A stretch of DNA of 64,000 nt from Leucobacter luti (lineage in GTDB: Bacteria > Actinomycetota > Actinomycetes > Actinomycetales > Microbacteriaceae): assembly GCF_019464495.1 (NCBI RefSeq), contig NZ_CP080492.1, positions 868,001-932,000 of the forward strand, read 5' to 3'. The position numbers were made by a program, and so were the translations under genes. This document shows, in pieces, positions 52,502-63,767 of this stretch (its first letter is position 1; each line of letters starts with the position of its first letter). The notes below the pieces were generated by a model. It made no database searches, had not been told where the DNA came from, and was given only the letters and a program-made list of their open reading frames with translations.

Positions 52502-55137
52502 GTGTGCGAGGGCCAGCATCTCTTCGACCTCCACCGGATCGGTGCCGACCTCCCCGTCGCGAATGCCCGCGTCGAACTTGAGCAAGCGGTTGCGACCGGC
52601 GCCGCCGTGGTCACTGCTCCTCCTGGCACAGGAAAGACCACATATGTGCCGCCGCTCGTTGCCAACTTCGTCGCAGCACAACAGCCTGCCGTCGACCTGA
52701 GTGACCCCCACGCTGCAGTGGATCGCCCCGGTCGCGTATTGCTCAGTCAGCCGCGGAGAGTCGCGGTGCGCGCGGCAGCAAGACGACTCGCGACCCTCGA
52801 CGGCAGCGAGCTGGGTGGCCCAGTCGGCTTCACTGTGCGCGGCGAGCGCACCGTGGGCAGGAACACCAGGATTGAGGCGCTGACCCCTGGCGTGCTGCTG
52901 CGCAGGCTGCTCGCCGATCCGGCCCTCGACGGTGTCAGCGCAGTGGTCCTCGACGAAGTCCATGAGCGATCAGTGGACGGCGACCTGCTGCTCGGCATGC
53001 TCGCTGAGCTCCGCGAGTTGCGGCCCGAGCTGATCGTCATCGCAATGTCTGCCACGCTCAACGCGACCGGAATCGCCGAGCTGCTCGGCGGTGCCCCCAT
53101 CGTCGCCGTGCCAGCCGTGCTGCACCCGCTCGATGTGGCGTATGCCCCCGCCGCCGCCCGGCTCGACGAGCGCGGCGTGACCCGCGGCTTTCTGGCTCAC
53201 GTCGCTGAGCTCGCGGTCGCCGAGCAGGCCGCCGCCGCCTGCGACGCACTCGTGTTCGTACCCGGGGCACGCGAGGTGGACGAGGTGGTGCGGCTCATTC
53301 GGGATCGCACTGCCGCCCGCCCAGCGGCTCAGCAGCTGGAGGCATTGCCGCTGCACGGTCGGATTCCCGCGCGAGATCAGGATCGCGCAGTGTCCGGCCG
53401 GCACGAAAGCGAACCGCAGCGCATCGTCGTGAGTACCTCGCTCGCGGAGAGCTCGCTCACCGTGCCAGGGGTTCGGCTCGTCATTGATGCAGGGCTGTCG
53501 CGTGAGGTGCGGCGGGATCGCGGCCGCGATATGACCGGGCTGGTGACGGTGAGCGCATCGCGCGCGAGCGCAGAGCAGCGCGCTGGTCGTGCGGCACGCC
53601 AGGGCCCGGGTCGCGCGGTGCGCGCGTACTCTGAGGCGGAGTTCGCGCGGATGCCAGCTGCGGCTCCCGCCGAGATCATGTCGGCCGATCTCCTCGACGC
53701 CGCGCTGCTGCTCGCAGCCTGGGGCACGCCGGGCGGCGTGGGGATGCGGCTACTCACGCCGCCTCCCGCCGCAGCGATGGCGCTCGCCACGACCGAACTC
53801 CGCGCACTCGAACTCACCGACGAGGCCGGTAGGCCGACACCGCTCGGCCGCCACGTTGCTGGCCTCCCGATCGGGGTGCGCGAGGCGCGCGCGCTACTCT
53901 CGGGCGCAGCGCAGCTCGGTGACGCAGCGCGCACCGCGGAGGTCGTTGCCGCGATCTCCGATGACTTCCGCGATCCCGGCGCTGATCTCGGCCACCTGCT
54001 CCGTGAGCTGCGTTCCGGCCGCGCCCCGGGGTCGAGCGCTGGCGGCGGGAGTGCCGCCGACTCACGGGGATCGCCGCGGCCGAGATCAGCGCGATTTCTC
54101 CCGCTGACCACCTCGTTGACAGCGCCGCCGCCGAAACCAGCACCGACGCCACCGGCATTGTGACGGCGCTTGCGCGGCCCGAGTGGATCGCACGTCGCAC
54201 CGGCGAGCACTCGCGCAGCTACTTACTCGCGAGCGGCACGAGGGCCGCCCTGCCGGAGTCGAGCGCCCTCGTCGCGAGCGAGTGGCTTGCCGTGCGCGAG
54301 GTGCAGCGCGCCGCAGGTCGCGCCGCAGACGGCACGGGCGCGGTGATCCGTCTGGCTGCGGCGCTCAGCGAGACGGATGCACTCAGGATCGGCGGCGCAC
54401 TGCGCAGGAGTGAGCGCATCGCGCGCGTCACCGATGGGCGTGTGCGGGTGAAAGAACTGCGCGCGCTCGGCGCGATCCTGCTCTCGGAGAGTCCCGTGGC
54501 CCCGCGCGCCAAGGACACCGGCCCGGCGTTCGCAGCCCACCTGCGCGAGACAGGCCTCGCCGCGCTGCGCTGGACAGAGACCGCCGAGTCTCTGCGCGGC
54601 AGGCTCGGCCTGCTGCACCGCGAACTCGGAGCACCCTGGCCCGATGTGAGCGATACGGCGTTGCTCGCGGGGGCCGACAGCTGGCTGGGCCAGGATCTCG
54701 CGCGGCTCGGACCGCAGTCCTCGCTGCACGGGATTGACCTGACCTCGGCGCTGCGGCGGCTACTCCCCTGGCCGGAGGCCGCGCAGCTCGACGCGCTCAC
54801 GCCAGAGCAGTTGGCCGTGCCTTCGGGATCCCGGATCCGGATCAGCTATCCCGATCCTGACGATCCCGCAGGCCGGCCGGTTGTGGCCGTGAAACTGCAG
54901 GAGCTGTTCGGCTTCGCTCAGACCCCGCGGATCGTCAACGGCCGGGTGCCGATCCTGTTCCACATGCTGTCACCAGCGCGCAAGCCGCTCGCCGTCACCG
55001 ACGACCTCGCCTCGTTCTGGAACGGACCGTACCAGGACGTGCGCAAGGAGATGCGCGGGAGATACCCCAAGCACCCCTGGCCAGAGGATCCGTGGACCGC
55101 CGAGGCGACCGCGCGCACGAAGCGGGCCCACGAGTAG
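52502..55137 (+). pseudogene. hrpB: ATP-dependent RNA helicase HrpB, frameshifted
   Basis: A DEAH-box-type helicase. The first part (GTG 52502) has Walker A PPGTGKTT (residues 40-47), the DEVH box in VVLDEVHERSVDGD, SAT motif VIAMSATLNA, and VSTSLAESSLTVPGVRLVIDAG and EQRAGRAARQGPGRAVR of motifs V-VI. After RSGRAPG the frame is lost at the G4 run 54028-54031 and stops at 54163. With one extra G the reading continues VERWRRECRRLTGIAAAEISAI directly into the second part, which ends at 55137 with family-like FWNGPYQDVRKEMRGRYPKHPWPEDP. Together about 878 residues, normal for HrpB. The cellular role of HrpB in bacteria is poorly known. Confidence 0.88.
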
Positions 55138-55533
55138 CGCCACACGACTCGTTCAAGATTCTGAGTAGTCGTGCGCTCAACTAGCGGCGGAGCTGCCAAT
55201 GAGCAGCGGCCGATACATGTTGTGAGCAGCACCCGGTTGCACGAGCGAGCAGCACCCGTCGAGCCAAGACCGGTTTCCACTCGCCGCGCCTGTTCTGCCG
55301 TCGCGTCAGCACAGCGTGTTTTCGCATATTTGCGTCTCAGGCCTCGATCCAGACCGTTCACAGCACGATCCTGTCCATGATCGCGTCATTCTTCACGTCG
55401 CTGCCGAATCGCTGATGCCACCCCGTACTTCGCATACTGTGTGGCAATACACCCCATTCGAGCATAGAGTCTGCTGTGGAGATGGGTGGATTCGCCACAG
55501 CACATGAGTTGCTGATCAAAATAGGACCAACGC
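55138..55533. other. intergenic region before the exported-protein cassette
   Basis: A stretch of 396 bp without a gene and with visibly lower GC than the rest. It contains the direct repeat GAGCAGCACCCG at 55224-55235 and 55247-55258, and a weak hairpin (CACGACT / AGTCGTG) just after hrpB that could terminate it. No RNA gene, attachment site or integrase signal is recognised. The end holds the probable promoter of the next gene. Confidence 0.5.
55442..55470 (+). promoter_or_regulatory. possible promoter of the exported-protein cassette
   Basis: TGGCAA (55442-55447) and TAGAGT (55465-55470) with a 17-bp spacer, 63 bp before the ATG at 55534. The -10 matches four of six consensus bases and the -35 three of six. 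This is a weak call. Confidence 0.3.
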
Positions 55534-56172
55534 ATGACAACACTCAATTCCTCTGCCACCCACACGAAACCCAATCCTCGTACACGATTTCGCGCGCTTC
55601 TTTGCGGCGGCCTGTTGGTGGGCATGGCGCTTAGAGCTCCGCTTGCGACGAGCACTCCTGCGAGTGCTGCAGGCGCTTCTCCATGGAAGACGCGTAAGCA
55701 GTACTCGGCTGGAAAGCTGCGCGCTACGGCTACGACGTGCTATTCGAATCCGCGCAGTACTGGCTCCGGCTGTGTAGTTGGCCACACGGATTCCGTCTCC
55801 AACGGATTGAAGAGTGCCGCAAGCGGGAGCTGCGTGACTGAGCGAACGAAGACCGTGACCCGCCCTCTTTCTGCACGTGTGGGAGTTGAAGCTTTCGCCT
55901 GGATCTTTGCGAAGGCTTCTGCAAGTGTGTCTGGCGGACGCTCGAACTCGAGGAGCACAGGTTCCAAGACCTCCGTTTCATTGAGAGTTCCTGCGAAAGA
56001 AGCAGTCACCTGTACCCGCGGCGTGGTGGCCAAATCATTGACGACAGCACGCACAGTTCCTTCGAAGAGATATCTCTACGATTCACGAAATCGTGTACGA
56101 GTCTTCACGTCATCCTCGAGCAATGTGGTGCGCGGAACCGCTCCGAATACCGCTCAATGGCGTCTCACATAG
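55534..56172 (+). CDS. secreted protein of unknown function with Ser/Thr-rich beta region
   Basis: A 212-residue protein, ATG 55534 with AGGA eight bases upstream. It has a signal peptide (RTRFRALLCGGLLVGMALRA, probable cleavage after ASA at about 45). The mature part has four cysteines (69, 80, 100, 160), likely two disulfides. Residues 105-165 alternate Ser/Thr with aliphatic residues (SARVGVEAFAWIFAKASASV, SVSLRVPAKEAVTC), a pattern reminiscent of the insertion loop of aerolysin/ETX-type pore-forming proteins. That resemblance is only by eye. Base composition is lower in GC than neighbours, suggesting acquisition by transfer. No family recognised. Confidence 0.75.
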   Translation: MTTLNSSATHTKPNPRTRFRALLCGGLLVGMALRAPLATSTPASAAGASPWKTRKQYSAGKLRATATTCYSNPRSTGSGCVVGHTDSVSNGLKSAASGSCVTERTKTVTRPLSARVGVEAFAWIFAKASASVSGGRSNSRSTGSKTSVSLRVPAKEAVTCTRGVVAKSLTTARTVPSKRYLYDSRNRVRVFTSSSSNVVRGTAPNTAQWRLT

Positions 56173-56184
56173 AGGCGCGGACTC

Positions 56185-56676
56185 GTGACGCACATTCGCT
56201 TGAGCGCAGTCACATGCGCCCTAATTCTCTCTGCCTTGGTGGGCTGTTCGCAGACGGATGAGCCAAGCGGTTCCGGCGTAGCTCGTACTTCACACCCTCA
56301 AGAGAGCCAAGCTGCACAGGACGCTGCAGCACTCACTGTTACTGCGGGCGACCACCAGTTGGGTCAACTCGACTCCAGCACACCTGATTCACTACAGCTG
56401 CGGATGGAGGGGGTGGAGAGCAATCGCTATGTCGTCTATGCGCTCTGCGACAGCGGCGGCGAACTCGGCATTTCGGTTGCAGGTACAGGAGATCTTGGTA
56501 ACCAGTCATTTACGATCGCGTGCGACACCGTTACGCATCGATCAACGGTGATCTTTGACCCGGCCACGGCGCAACCAGACACACTCACCGTCAGGCCACC
56601 AGCGACCGGGCAGTGGACGGTCGTGTTGGCCTGGCAGGAATCTGATGACCTCCCTGAACAGATTGGCCACGAATGA
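56185..56676 (+). CDS. small lipoprotein, unknown function (163 aa)
   Basis: A 163-residue lipoprotein, GTG start at 56185, with signal MTHIRLSAVTCALILSALVG and lipid-accepting Cys21 (ALVGC). The mature protein seems to be a single beta-rich domain (about 50-155: LTVTAGDHQLGQL, YVVYALCDSGGELGISVAG, VIFDPATAQPDTLTVRP, GQWTVVLAWQESD), with a Cys pair at CDSGG and ACDTV that may form a disulfide. No family recognised. It begins 12 bp after the secreted protein gene and overlaps the following lipoprotein gene by four bases, so all three form one transcript. Confidence 0.75.
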   Translation: MTHIRLSAVTCALILSALVGCSQTDEPSGSGVARTSHPQESQAAQDAAALTVTAGDHQLGQLDSSTPDSLQLRMEGVESNRYVVYALCDSGGELGISVAGTGDLGNQSFTIACDTVTHRSTVIFDPATAQPDTLTVRPPATGQWTVVLAWQESDDLPEQIGHE

Positions 56677-57122
56677 CTGGCAAGCAAGGAGGAGTCCTCG
56701 TCCTCGTCCTCGCGAGCCTGGTTTGCCTGACGAGTTGTGCGGATGCGGAGCCCCAGCCTTCCCAGCAGGAGGAGTTCCCGCTCTCCCCCTACTGGGGTGC
56801 GATCCTTCAGACAGATGAGGGTCTTCCGGGAAAGGCTCTGGGCGAGGACTCCGAATATGGTGATCGTGTCGCCGGACTGTCTGAATCGATGCAAAAAGCG
56901 CACTCAGATACGTTGTTCGGCACGATCGCCGAAGACGCGGTGAGCTCTGGGGACGGAGACAGTTCCGAGTTCAGCTGGAAAAATGCCGGGTGCGATGGTG
57001 CCGCCAAGCAAACGATGGAAAGCCAGTCTGGTTCTGTGTACGAGGAGGGACCAACCGGGCTTGGCCTCGTGCGGGCGTTTCGTAGTGCGGGCATGCGCTG
57101 CATCGTGGCCGCTTCGATCTGA
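56673..57122 (+). CDS. small lipoprotein, unknown function (149 aa)
   Basis: A 149-residue lipoprotein. The ATG at 56673 overlaps the preceding stop (ATGA). Signal with lipid-accepting Cys22 (CLTSC). The mature part is acidic (EYGDRVAGLSESMQKAHSD, SSGDGDSSEFSWKNAGCDGA) and ends with a hydrophobic CIVAASI. Two further cysteines could pair. No family recognised. Third gene of the exported cassette. A partner or protector of the secreted protein is one possibility, but nothing in the sequence proves it. Confidence 0.72.
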   Translation: MTGKQGGVLVLVLASLVCLTSCADAEPQPSQQEEFPLSPYWGAILQTDEGLPGKALGEDSEYGDRVAGLSESMQKAHSDTLFGTIAEDAVSSGDGDSSEFSWKNAGCDGAAKQTMESQSGSVYEEGPTGLGLVRAFRSAGMRCIVAASI

Positions 57123-57296
57123 CGTCTGCACGGCAACGACTCTCGAAGTTGCCGCTGCGGCAGGGTATCCCGTGCCGGGAAGAGAAGACCTGGGCGGTCG
57201 CCCACTCGCTGTGGTGGCGGTGGCAGAAGTTTGATCGGCCCGGGCTGAGCTGCGCACGAGGCGGCTTCGTACCGGCGCTCTCCCGCTGCATCCGCC

Positions 57297-58031
57297 TCAC
57301 CGCGCGGCGAGCACCGCCGCCCGCTGGCGCTCATCGAGGCGTCGCACTGCCTCGCGCAGCGTCACCCCGGACGCGCTCGCCGCGCGCGGCAGGATCCACT
57401 CATATACCTCGTCGGGGCGCTTGCGCGACATGTCGCGCAGCACCCACCCGATTGCTTTCCTGATGAAGAACTCCTTCTCATGCAGCATCGCGTCTGCATA
57501 GCGTCCGAATCGCGCGAAGTCGCCGCGCCCCTCCCGCAGCGGGATCAGCTGAGAGAGCAGTGCTGAGCGGCGGATCCAGAAATCCTCATCGTCCGCCCAG
57601 CGGTCAAGAATCGGACCGAACCCGGGCTCTCGCTCAGCAAGTGGGCCAACGACCGAGGCTGCCAGGCTGTCCACGAGCGCCCAGGTGCCAGACTCGCGCA
57701 GCAGCTGTTCCAGCAGCGCGGTGTCGCCGAACTCCAGCAGCGCAACATTCCGCTCCAGCAGTTCCGCCGCGGCCGCCCTGCGCTCGTGCACCGGAAGCGC
57801 GCCTGGCTCGGGCGGCGCCCACAGTTCCCTGACCATCGCCAGCAGTGCCGGCCGGTCGATGTCCGCGCCGCGCAGCGCGGTGCGCACCGCCACCCGCATC
57901 TGCGGCACCGTCACGCCGTAGTGGTCGATCGCACTCTTCAGATAGGCCCGCTCGCGCTCCGCCCGCTCCGGAGTCGCGCGCGATTTCAGCGCCGCGTCGA
58001 CCTCGTGCACCCAGCGACTCACATCACCCAT
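57297..58031 (-). CDS. DNA alkylation repair protein, AlkD-like
   Basis: A 244-residue helical-repeat protein starting at ATG 58031. Family features are the segment SRATPERAERERAYLKSAIDHYGVTVPQMR, DRWADDEDFWIRRSALLSQLIPLREGRGDFARF and EKEFFIRKAIGWVLRDMSRKRPDEVYEWI. AlkD enzymes remove 3-methyladenine and 7-alkylguanine without base flipping. The conserved FWIRRSALL and FFIRKAIGWVLR helices that line the DNA groove are present. A longer upstream frame to 58160 is low-complexity and was rejected. Convergent with the exported cassette, 175 bp away. Confidence 0.88.
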   Translation of the reverse strand: MGDVSRWVHEVDAALKSRATPERAERERAYLKSAIDHYGVTVPQMRVAVRTALRGADIDRPALLAMVRELWAPPEPGALPVHERRAAAAELLERNVALLEFGDTALLEQLLRESGTWALVDSLAASVVGPLAEREPGFGPILDRWADDEDFWIRRSALLSQLIPLREGRGDFARFGRYADAMLHEKEFFIRKAIGWVLRDMSRKRPDEVYEWILPRAASASGVTLREAVRRLDERQRAAVLAAR

Positions 58032-58084
58032 GCGCTCAGTGTACGCATGGCGTGCTGGTGACACCGCCCCCGGCGAGCACCGCC

Positions 58085-58141
58085 ACACAGCACGAGCACT
58101 GCAACACAGCACAAGCACCGAAACACAGCACAAGCACCGCA
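58085..58141. repeat. three tandem 19-bp repeats
   Basis: Units at 58085-58103, 58104-58122 and 58123-58141, sharing the core ACACAGCAC-A/G-AGCAC. Units two and three differ at one base. They lie between the AlkD-like gene start and the ilvC terminator, in no coding frame. ACACAGC recurs once more at the left arm of the terminator. Confidence 0.75.
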
Positions 58142-58159
58142 ACGCACACCGGGGGAACA

Positions 58160-58197
58160 CAGCGGGGCCCCGAGGATCACTCCCCGGGGCCCCGCTG
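58160..58197 (-). terminator. hairpin terminator after ilvC
   Basis: CAGCGGGGCCCCG (58160-58172) pairs perfectly with CGGGGCCCCGCTG (58185-58197) around a 12-base loop, 13 bp beyond the ilvC stop. Confidence 0.75.
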
Positions 58198-58210
58198 TCA
58201 CTGCGACTGC

Positions 58211-59314
<1,104 letters not shown>

Positions 59315-59824
59315 TTAGTTTTTAAATACTCGTTCGGTGATCGACTTGGATCCGCGCCCCATGGCGATGAGCCCTGACTGCGCAATCTCCTTGATCCCGT
59401 AAGGCTCGAGCACCTTGAGGAAGGCGTCGATTTTCCCGGAATCCCCCGTCACCTCAATGGTGACCGCGTCGGGAACGACGTCCACGACGCGCGCCCGGAA
59501 CAGGTTCACTGCTTCCAGCACGTGCGACCGCGACTGATTGTCGGCGCGCACCTTGATCAGCACGTGTTCGCGCTGCACAGAGCTCGATTCATCGAGCTCC
59601 ACGATCTTGATGACGTTGACCAGCTTGTTGAGCTGCTTAGTGACCTGCTCCAGCAGGACCTCGTCCTGATCGACGACGACAGTGATCCGCGACAGGCCGC
59701 GCATCTCCGTCGGGCCAACCGCGAGTGACTCGATGTTGAAGCCGCGGCGGGCGAAGAGGCCGGCGACGCGAGTCAGCAGACCGGGCTTGTCCTCTACGAG
59801 GAGGCTGAGAACGTGACGGCTCAT
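59315..59824 (-). CDS. ilvN: acetolactate synthase small (regulatory) subunit
   Basis: A 169-residue subunit with an N-terminal ACT domain (HVLSLLVEDKPGLLTRVAGLFARRGFNIESLAVGPTE), where valine binds to inhibit, and a C-terminal ALS domain (VTIEVTGDSGKIDAFLKVLEPYGIKEIAQSGLIAMGRG). ATG 59824 lies two bases after the ilvB stop. An extra six codons in frame upstream lie within ilvB and are not used. Confidence 0.96.
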   Translation of the reverse strand: MSRHVLSLLVEDKPGLLTRVAGLFARRGFNIESLAVGPTEMRGLSRITVVVDQDEVLLEQVTKQLNKLVNVIKIVELDESSSVQREHVLIKVRADNQSRSHVLEAVNLFRARVVDVVPDAVTIEVTGDSGKIDAFLKVLEPYGIKEIAQSGLIAMGRGSKSITERVFKN

Positions 59825-59826
59825 GG

Positions 59827-61626
59827 TTACTCTTCCTCCCACTCGGGGGCGTGCTCAAGGGCATACTGGATATCGCTGTTCGAAGTGCCCTGCTGGACCA
59901 TCGGCCACACCATCGCGTCCGCGCTCACGACGAAGTCGATCACCACGGGGCGATCGTTCGTTTCCAGAGCGAGCTTGATCGCGTCGTCGAGCTGATCCTC
60001 ACGTTCTACGCGGATCGCGAGGCAACCGTACGCCTCACCCAGCTTCACGAAGTCGGGCACGCGGCTTGAGCCGTGGCCCGTGTTGAGCTCAGTGTTCGAG
60101 TACCGGCCGTCATAGATCAGCGTCTGCCACTGGCGCACCATGCCGAGTGAGGAGTTGTTAATGACCGCGACTTTGATGGGGATGTTGTTCACCACGCAGG
60201 TGGCGAGCTCCTGATTGGTCATCTGGAAACAGCCGTCGCCGTCGATCGCCCACACAGTGCGCTCGGGTTCTGCGACCTTTGCACCCATCGCAGCAGGAAC
60301 TGAGTAGCCCATCGTGCCTGCGCCACCCGAGTTCAACCACGCGTTCGGGCGTTCATACTTGATGAACTGCGCGGCCCACATCTGGTGCTGACCAACGCCA
60401 GCGACGTACACGCCCTCTGGCCCGGTGAGTTCCCCGATGCGCTGGATGACGCGCTGCGGCGCAAGGAGCCCGTCGCTCGTCTCGGTGTACCCAAGCGGGA
60501 ATTTCTCCTGCAGTGCGCGAAGCCGCTTCCACCACGCCGAGGTGTCGGCGCAGTCACGACTGACCTTCTCGGTCGAGACAGCGGCGATCAGGTCGGCAAT
60601 CACGTCTGCAGCGTCGCCCACGATCGGCACATCCGCGGCGCGGATCTTGCCGATCTCAGCCGGGTCGATGTCCGCATGAATCACCTTCGCATCGGGGGCA
60701 AAGAGATCAGCCTTGCCGGTCACGCGATCGTCGAAGCGGGCGCCGAGTGTGATGAGGAGGTCGGCTTCTTGCAAAGCCAACACTGCGGGAACGGTGCCGT
60801 GCATTCCCGGCATGCCCATGTGCTGCGGGTGCGAATCGGGGAACACTCCGCGCGCCATCAGCGTGGTGACCACGGGGGCACCGACGAGCTCGACGAGCTG
60901 CAGCAGTTCTTCAGATGCGCCCGCGCGGCCAACTCCGCCACCGACGTAGAACACGGGGCGCTCAGCCGCAGCAATGAGATCGGCGGCAGCCTGAATCTGC
61001 TTGCTGTTCGCTTTCGTGATGGGGCGGTAGCCCGCGAGATCCACCTGGGGATCCCACACGAAATCGAACTCGCCCTGCTGCGCATCCTTCGTGATGTCGA
61101 CGAGCACGGGGCCCGGGCGACCGGTGGACGCGAGATGGTAGGCGGCAGCGAGCGCAGCCGGCACCTCCTCAGCTGTCTTCACGAGGAAGGAGTGCTTGGT
61201 GATCGGCATGGTGATTCCGACGATGTCGGCTTCCTGGAACGCGTCCGTGCCCATGAGGTGCGAGAACACCTGCCCGGTGATCGCGAGCAGCGGCACGGAA
61301 TCCATGTAGGCATCGGCAATCGCGGTGACGAGGTTGGTTGCGCCAGGGCCTGAGGTCGCGATACACACGCCGACCTCGCCGCTCGCCGAGGCGAAGCCCT
61401 CGGCCGCATGGCCACCGCCCTGCTCATGGCGCACCAGAATGTGACGCAGATGTTCCGCATCCATCAGCGCGTCGTAGAGCGGCAAGACTGCGCCGCCCGG
61501 CAGCCCGAACACACTCGGCACGCCGAGCGCCTCAAGGCTTCGGACAACCGCCTGAGCACCGGTCATCCGCTCGCCGCGCGCAGCTGCGGGCTGCTGGGGT
61601 GAAGTTGTACTCGAATCCAAGGTCAT
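59827..61626 (-). CDS. ilvB: acetolactate synthase large subunit
   Basis: A 599-residue thiamine-diphosphate enzyme condensing pyruvate. It has [16 protein letters not shown], the catalytic Glu in [15 protein letters not shown], and the ThDP/Mg motif [32 protein letters not shown] start at 61626. It is 94 bp from ilvD. That gap can form a stem (GACGGCT / AGCCGTC), but I see no leader peptide rich in branched-chain codons, so attenuation is not supported. FAD-binding residues are conserved in general pattern. Confidence 0.97.
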   Translation of the reverse strand: MTLDSSTTSPQQPAAARGERMTGAQAVVRSLEALGVPSVFGLPGGAVLPLYDALMDAEHLRHILVRHEQGGGHAAEGFASASGEVGVCIATSGPGATNLVTAIADAYMDSVPLLAITGQVFSHLMGTDAFQEADIVGITMPITKHSFLVKTAEEVPAALAAAYHLASTGRPGPVLVDITKDAQQGEFDFVWDPQVDLAGYRPITKANSKQIQAAADLIAAAERPVFYVGGGVGRAGASEELLQLVELVGAPVVTTLMARGVFPDSHPQHMGMPGMHGTVPAVLALQEADLLITLGARFDDRVTGKADLFAPDAKVIHADIDPAEIGKIRAADVPIVGDAADVIADLIAAVSTEKVSRDCADTSAWWKRLRALQEKFPLGYTETSDGLLAPQRVIQRIGELTGPEGVYVAGVGQHQMWAAQFIKYERPNAWLNSGGAGTMGYSVPAAMGAKVAEPERTVWAIDGDGCFQMTNQELATCVVNNIPIKVAVINNSSLGMVRQWQTLIYDGRYSNTELNTGHGSSRVPDFVKLGEAYGCLAIRVEREDQLDDAIKLALETNDRPVVIDFVVSADAMVWPMVQQGTSNSDIQYALEHAPEWEEE

Positions 61627-61720
61627 AGCTTGCTTTCGTGTTCGAAGGGGTGACGCGATACACGGGCGACGGCTCCGCGGTCGAAACGCACGAAGCCGTC
61701 ACGCAGAGTTGCTCGCAGCT

Positions 61721-63415
61721 CTAGCCAGTAACGGCGCCCTCGGAGGCGGATCGCACCAGCTTGGAGTACTTCGCGAGTACGCCACGCGTGTAACGCGGTG
61801 GAAGCGGGGCCCAGTTTGCTCGGCGGGCCTCTAGCTCAGCGGGTTCTACCAGCAGATCGAGCGTTCGTGCGGCGATATCGACCCGAATCAGGTCACCGTC
61901 GCGAACCAGAGAAATCGGACCGCCGTCCGTAGCCTCTGGCGCAATATGTCCGATACACAGGCCGGTTGTGCCGCCTGAGAATCGTCCGTCCGTCAATAGT
62001 AGTACATCTTTTCCGAGCCCAGCGCCCTTAATAGCACCGGTGATGGCGAGCATCTCACGCATTCCGGGGCCTCCCTTAGGCCCTTCGTAGCGAATCACAA
62101 CGATATCGCCCTTACCGATCTTTCCCTCGGTCAGCGCGTCCATCGCTGCGCGCTCCCGCTCGAACACCCGCGCGGGGCCCTCGAACTGCTCGGCATCGAA
62201 GCCCGCCGTCTTCACTACGGCACCCTCGGGAGCGAACGACCCATGGAGGATCGTCAGGCCACCGGTCGCGTGAATCGGATCATCGAGCTGGTGGATCACT
62301 TCGCCGTCAATCGGATCCGGATTCAGCTCTGCGAGGTTCTCGGCCATCGTCTTGCCGGTCACCGTCATCACGTCACCGTGCAGCAGTCCAGCGTCGAGCA
62401 GCGCCTTCAGGATCACCGGCACACCGCCCTGGCGATCGATGTCGGCCATAACGTACTTGCCGAAGGGCTTCATGTCCGCGAGGTGCGGGACCTTCTCGCC
62501 AATCCGGTTGAAGTCTTCCAGCGTGAGGTCGACCTCTGCCTCGCGGGCGATGGCGAGCAGGTGCAGCACCGCGTTCGTCGATCCGCCGTAGGCCATCAGA
62601 AGCGTGATGGCATTTTCGAAGGCCTTCTTCGTGAGAATGTCACGCGCGGTGATACCCAAGCGCAGCATGTTTACCACGGCCTCGCCCGAGCGGTGGGCGA
62701 AGTAGTCGCGACGACGATCAGCAGAAGGCGGTGCAGCGGAGCCAGGAAGGCTCATTCCGAGTGCTTCAGCAATCGACGCCATCGTATTGGCGGTGTACAT
62801 GCCACCGCAGGCGCCCTCTCCCGGAGCAATCGCGCACTCGATGCGCTTGAGGTCTTCTTCAGACATCGTGCCGGCCTTGCACGCCCCCACCGCTTCGAAG
62901 GCGTCAATGATCGTGACTTCCTTCTCGGTGCCGTCGGTGAGCTTCACCCAGCCCGGAGCAATCGATCCTGCGTAGAGGAAGACGCTGGCGAGATCGAGGC
63001 GCGCCGCAGCCATCAGCATGCCTGGCAGCGACTTGTCGCACCCAGCGAGCAGCACCGTTCCATCGAGGCGCTCAGCCATCACGACAGTCTCAACCGAGTC
63101 AGTAATGACCTCTCGGGAGACGAGCGAGAAGTGCATGCCCTCGTGGCCCATTGAAATGCCGTCAGACACAGAAATCGTGCCGAACTGCAGCGGGTAGCCG
63201 CCACCGGAGTGGACTCCCTCTTTCGCACCCTGTGCGAGGCGATCCAGGCTCAAGTTGCACGGGGTGATTTCGTTCCAAGACGACGCAATGCCGATCTGGG
63301 GCTTGTCCCAGTCCTCGTCACCCATGCCAACTGCACGAAGCATGCCTCGAGCTGCAGCCTTTTCGATCCCATCGGTGACGTCGCGACTCCGCGGCTTCAT
63401 GTCAATCTCTGCCAT
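61721..63415 (-). CDS. ilvD: dihydroxy-acid dehydratase
   Basis: A 564-residue Fe-S dehydratase, third step of branched-chain amino acid synthesis. Cluster cysteines are in [27 protein letters not shown] and [31 protein letters not shown] start at 63415. It is upstream of ilvB-ilvN-ilvC on the same strand, so the whole pathway block is collinear. Typical length. Confidence 0.97.
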   Translation of the reverse strand: MAEIDMKPRSRDVTDGIEKAAARGMLRAVGMGDEDWDKPQIGIASSWNEITPCNLSLDRLAQGAKEGVHSGGGYPLQFGTISVSDGISMGHEGMHFSLVSREVITDSVETVVMAERLDGTVLLAGCDKSLPGMLMAAARLDLASVFLYAGSIAPGWVKLTDGTEKEVTIIDAFEAVGACKAGTMSEEDLKRIECAIAPGEGACGGMYTANTMASIAEALGMSLPGSAAPPSADRRRDYFAHRSGEAVVNMLRLGITARDILTKKAFENAITLLMAYGGSTNAVLHLLAIAREAEVDLTLEDFNRIGEKVPHLADMKPFGKYVMADIDRQGGVPVILKALLDAGLLHGDVMTVTGKTMAENLAELNPDPIDGEVIHQLDDPIHATGGLTILHGSFAPEGAVVKTAGFDAEQFEGPARVFERERAAMDALTEGKIGKGDIVVIRYEGPKGGPGMREMLAITGAIKGAGLGKDVLLLTDGRFSGGTTGLCIGHIAPEATDGGPISLVRDGDLIRVDIAARTLDLLVEPAELEARRANWAPLPPRYTRGVLAKYSKLVRSASEGAVTG

Positions 63416-63474
63416 GCGCCCAGTCTATGCCCTCGCACATGCCGGAGCGGAGACGGAATGCGGCCCGAAAACCA

Positions 63475-63512
63475 GTGAAAGCGCCGCGAGCCGAGGCCCG
63501 AGACGCTTTCAC
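63475..63512 (-). terminator. hairpin terminator after the 80-aa membrane protein gene
   Basis: GTGAAAGCG (63475-63483) pairs with CGCTTTCAC (63504-63512), and the GC-rich interior can fold further. It lies 13 bp beyond the stop at 63525 and 60 bp before ilvD. Confidence 0.6.
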
Positions 63513-63524
63513 GCGTGAGGTTGG

Positions 63525-63767
63525 CTACTTGCCGATTGCCGGCAGGAGCGTGAACGGCAGGGCGAAGCCGATAATCGTGGCGGCCAGGCCTCCGATGAAG
63601 AAGAACTGCTCCCCCGCGGCTCCCAGGGTCGGGTTAAAGCCATAGCTCATCAGCACAAAGCCACCGATGGAAAGCACCATCGAGAGGATGAACACGATCG
63701 CCGTGATGGCGCCTACTCCGCCCCGCGAGCTTTCCTCGAACAGCGCACCATTACTCTGCGAGCTCAT
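63525..63767 (-). CDS. small two-helix membrane protein (80 aa), unknown function
   Basis: An 80-residue protein, ATG 63767 with AAGGAGT upstream. Two strongly hydrophobic segments, AITAIVFILSMVLSIGGFVLMSYGF and FFFIGGLAATIIGFALPFTLLP, are joined by a short loop. It is followed by a hairpin terminator, so it is probably a single-gene transcript. No family recognised. Confidence 0.75.
   Translation of the reverse strand: MSSQSNGALFEESSRGGVGAITAIVFILSMVLSIGGFVLMSYGFNPTLGAAGEQFFFIGGLAATIIGFALPFTLLPAIGK

Noticed and set aside
54160..55137. Separate gene starting at ATG/GTG near 54160
   Set aside because: The sequence is the C-terminal half of HrpB and joins the upstream half when one base is restored.
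61641..61646. TTCGAA before ilvB as an SOS box
   Set aside because: Only a short palindrome; it lacks the two half-sites spaced by four bases.
61627..61720. Leader-peptide attenuator for ilvBNC
   Set aside because: A short stem can form, but no small open frame rich in Leu/Ile/Val codons is present.
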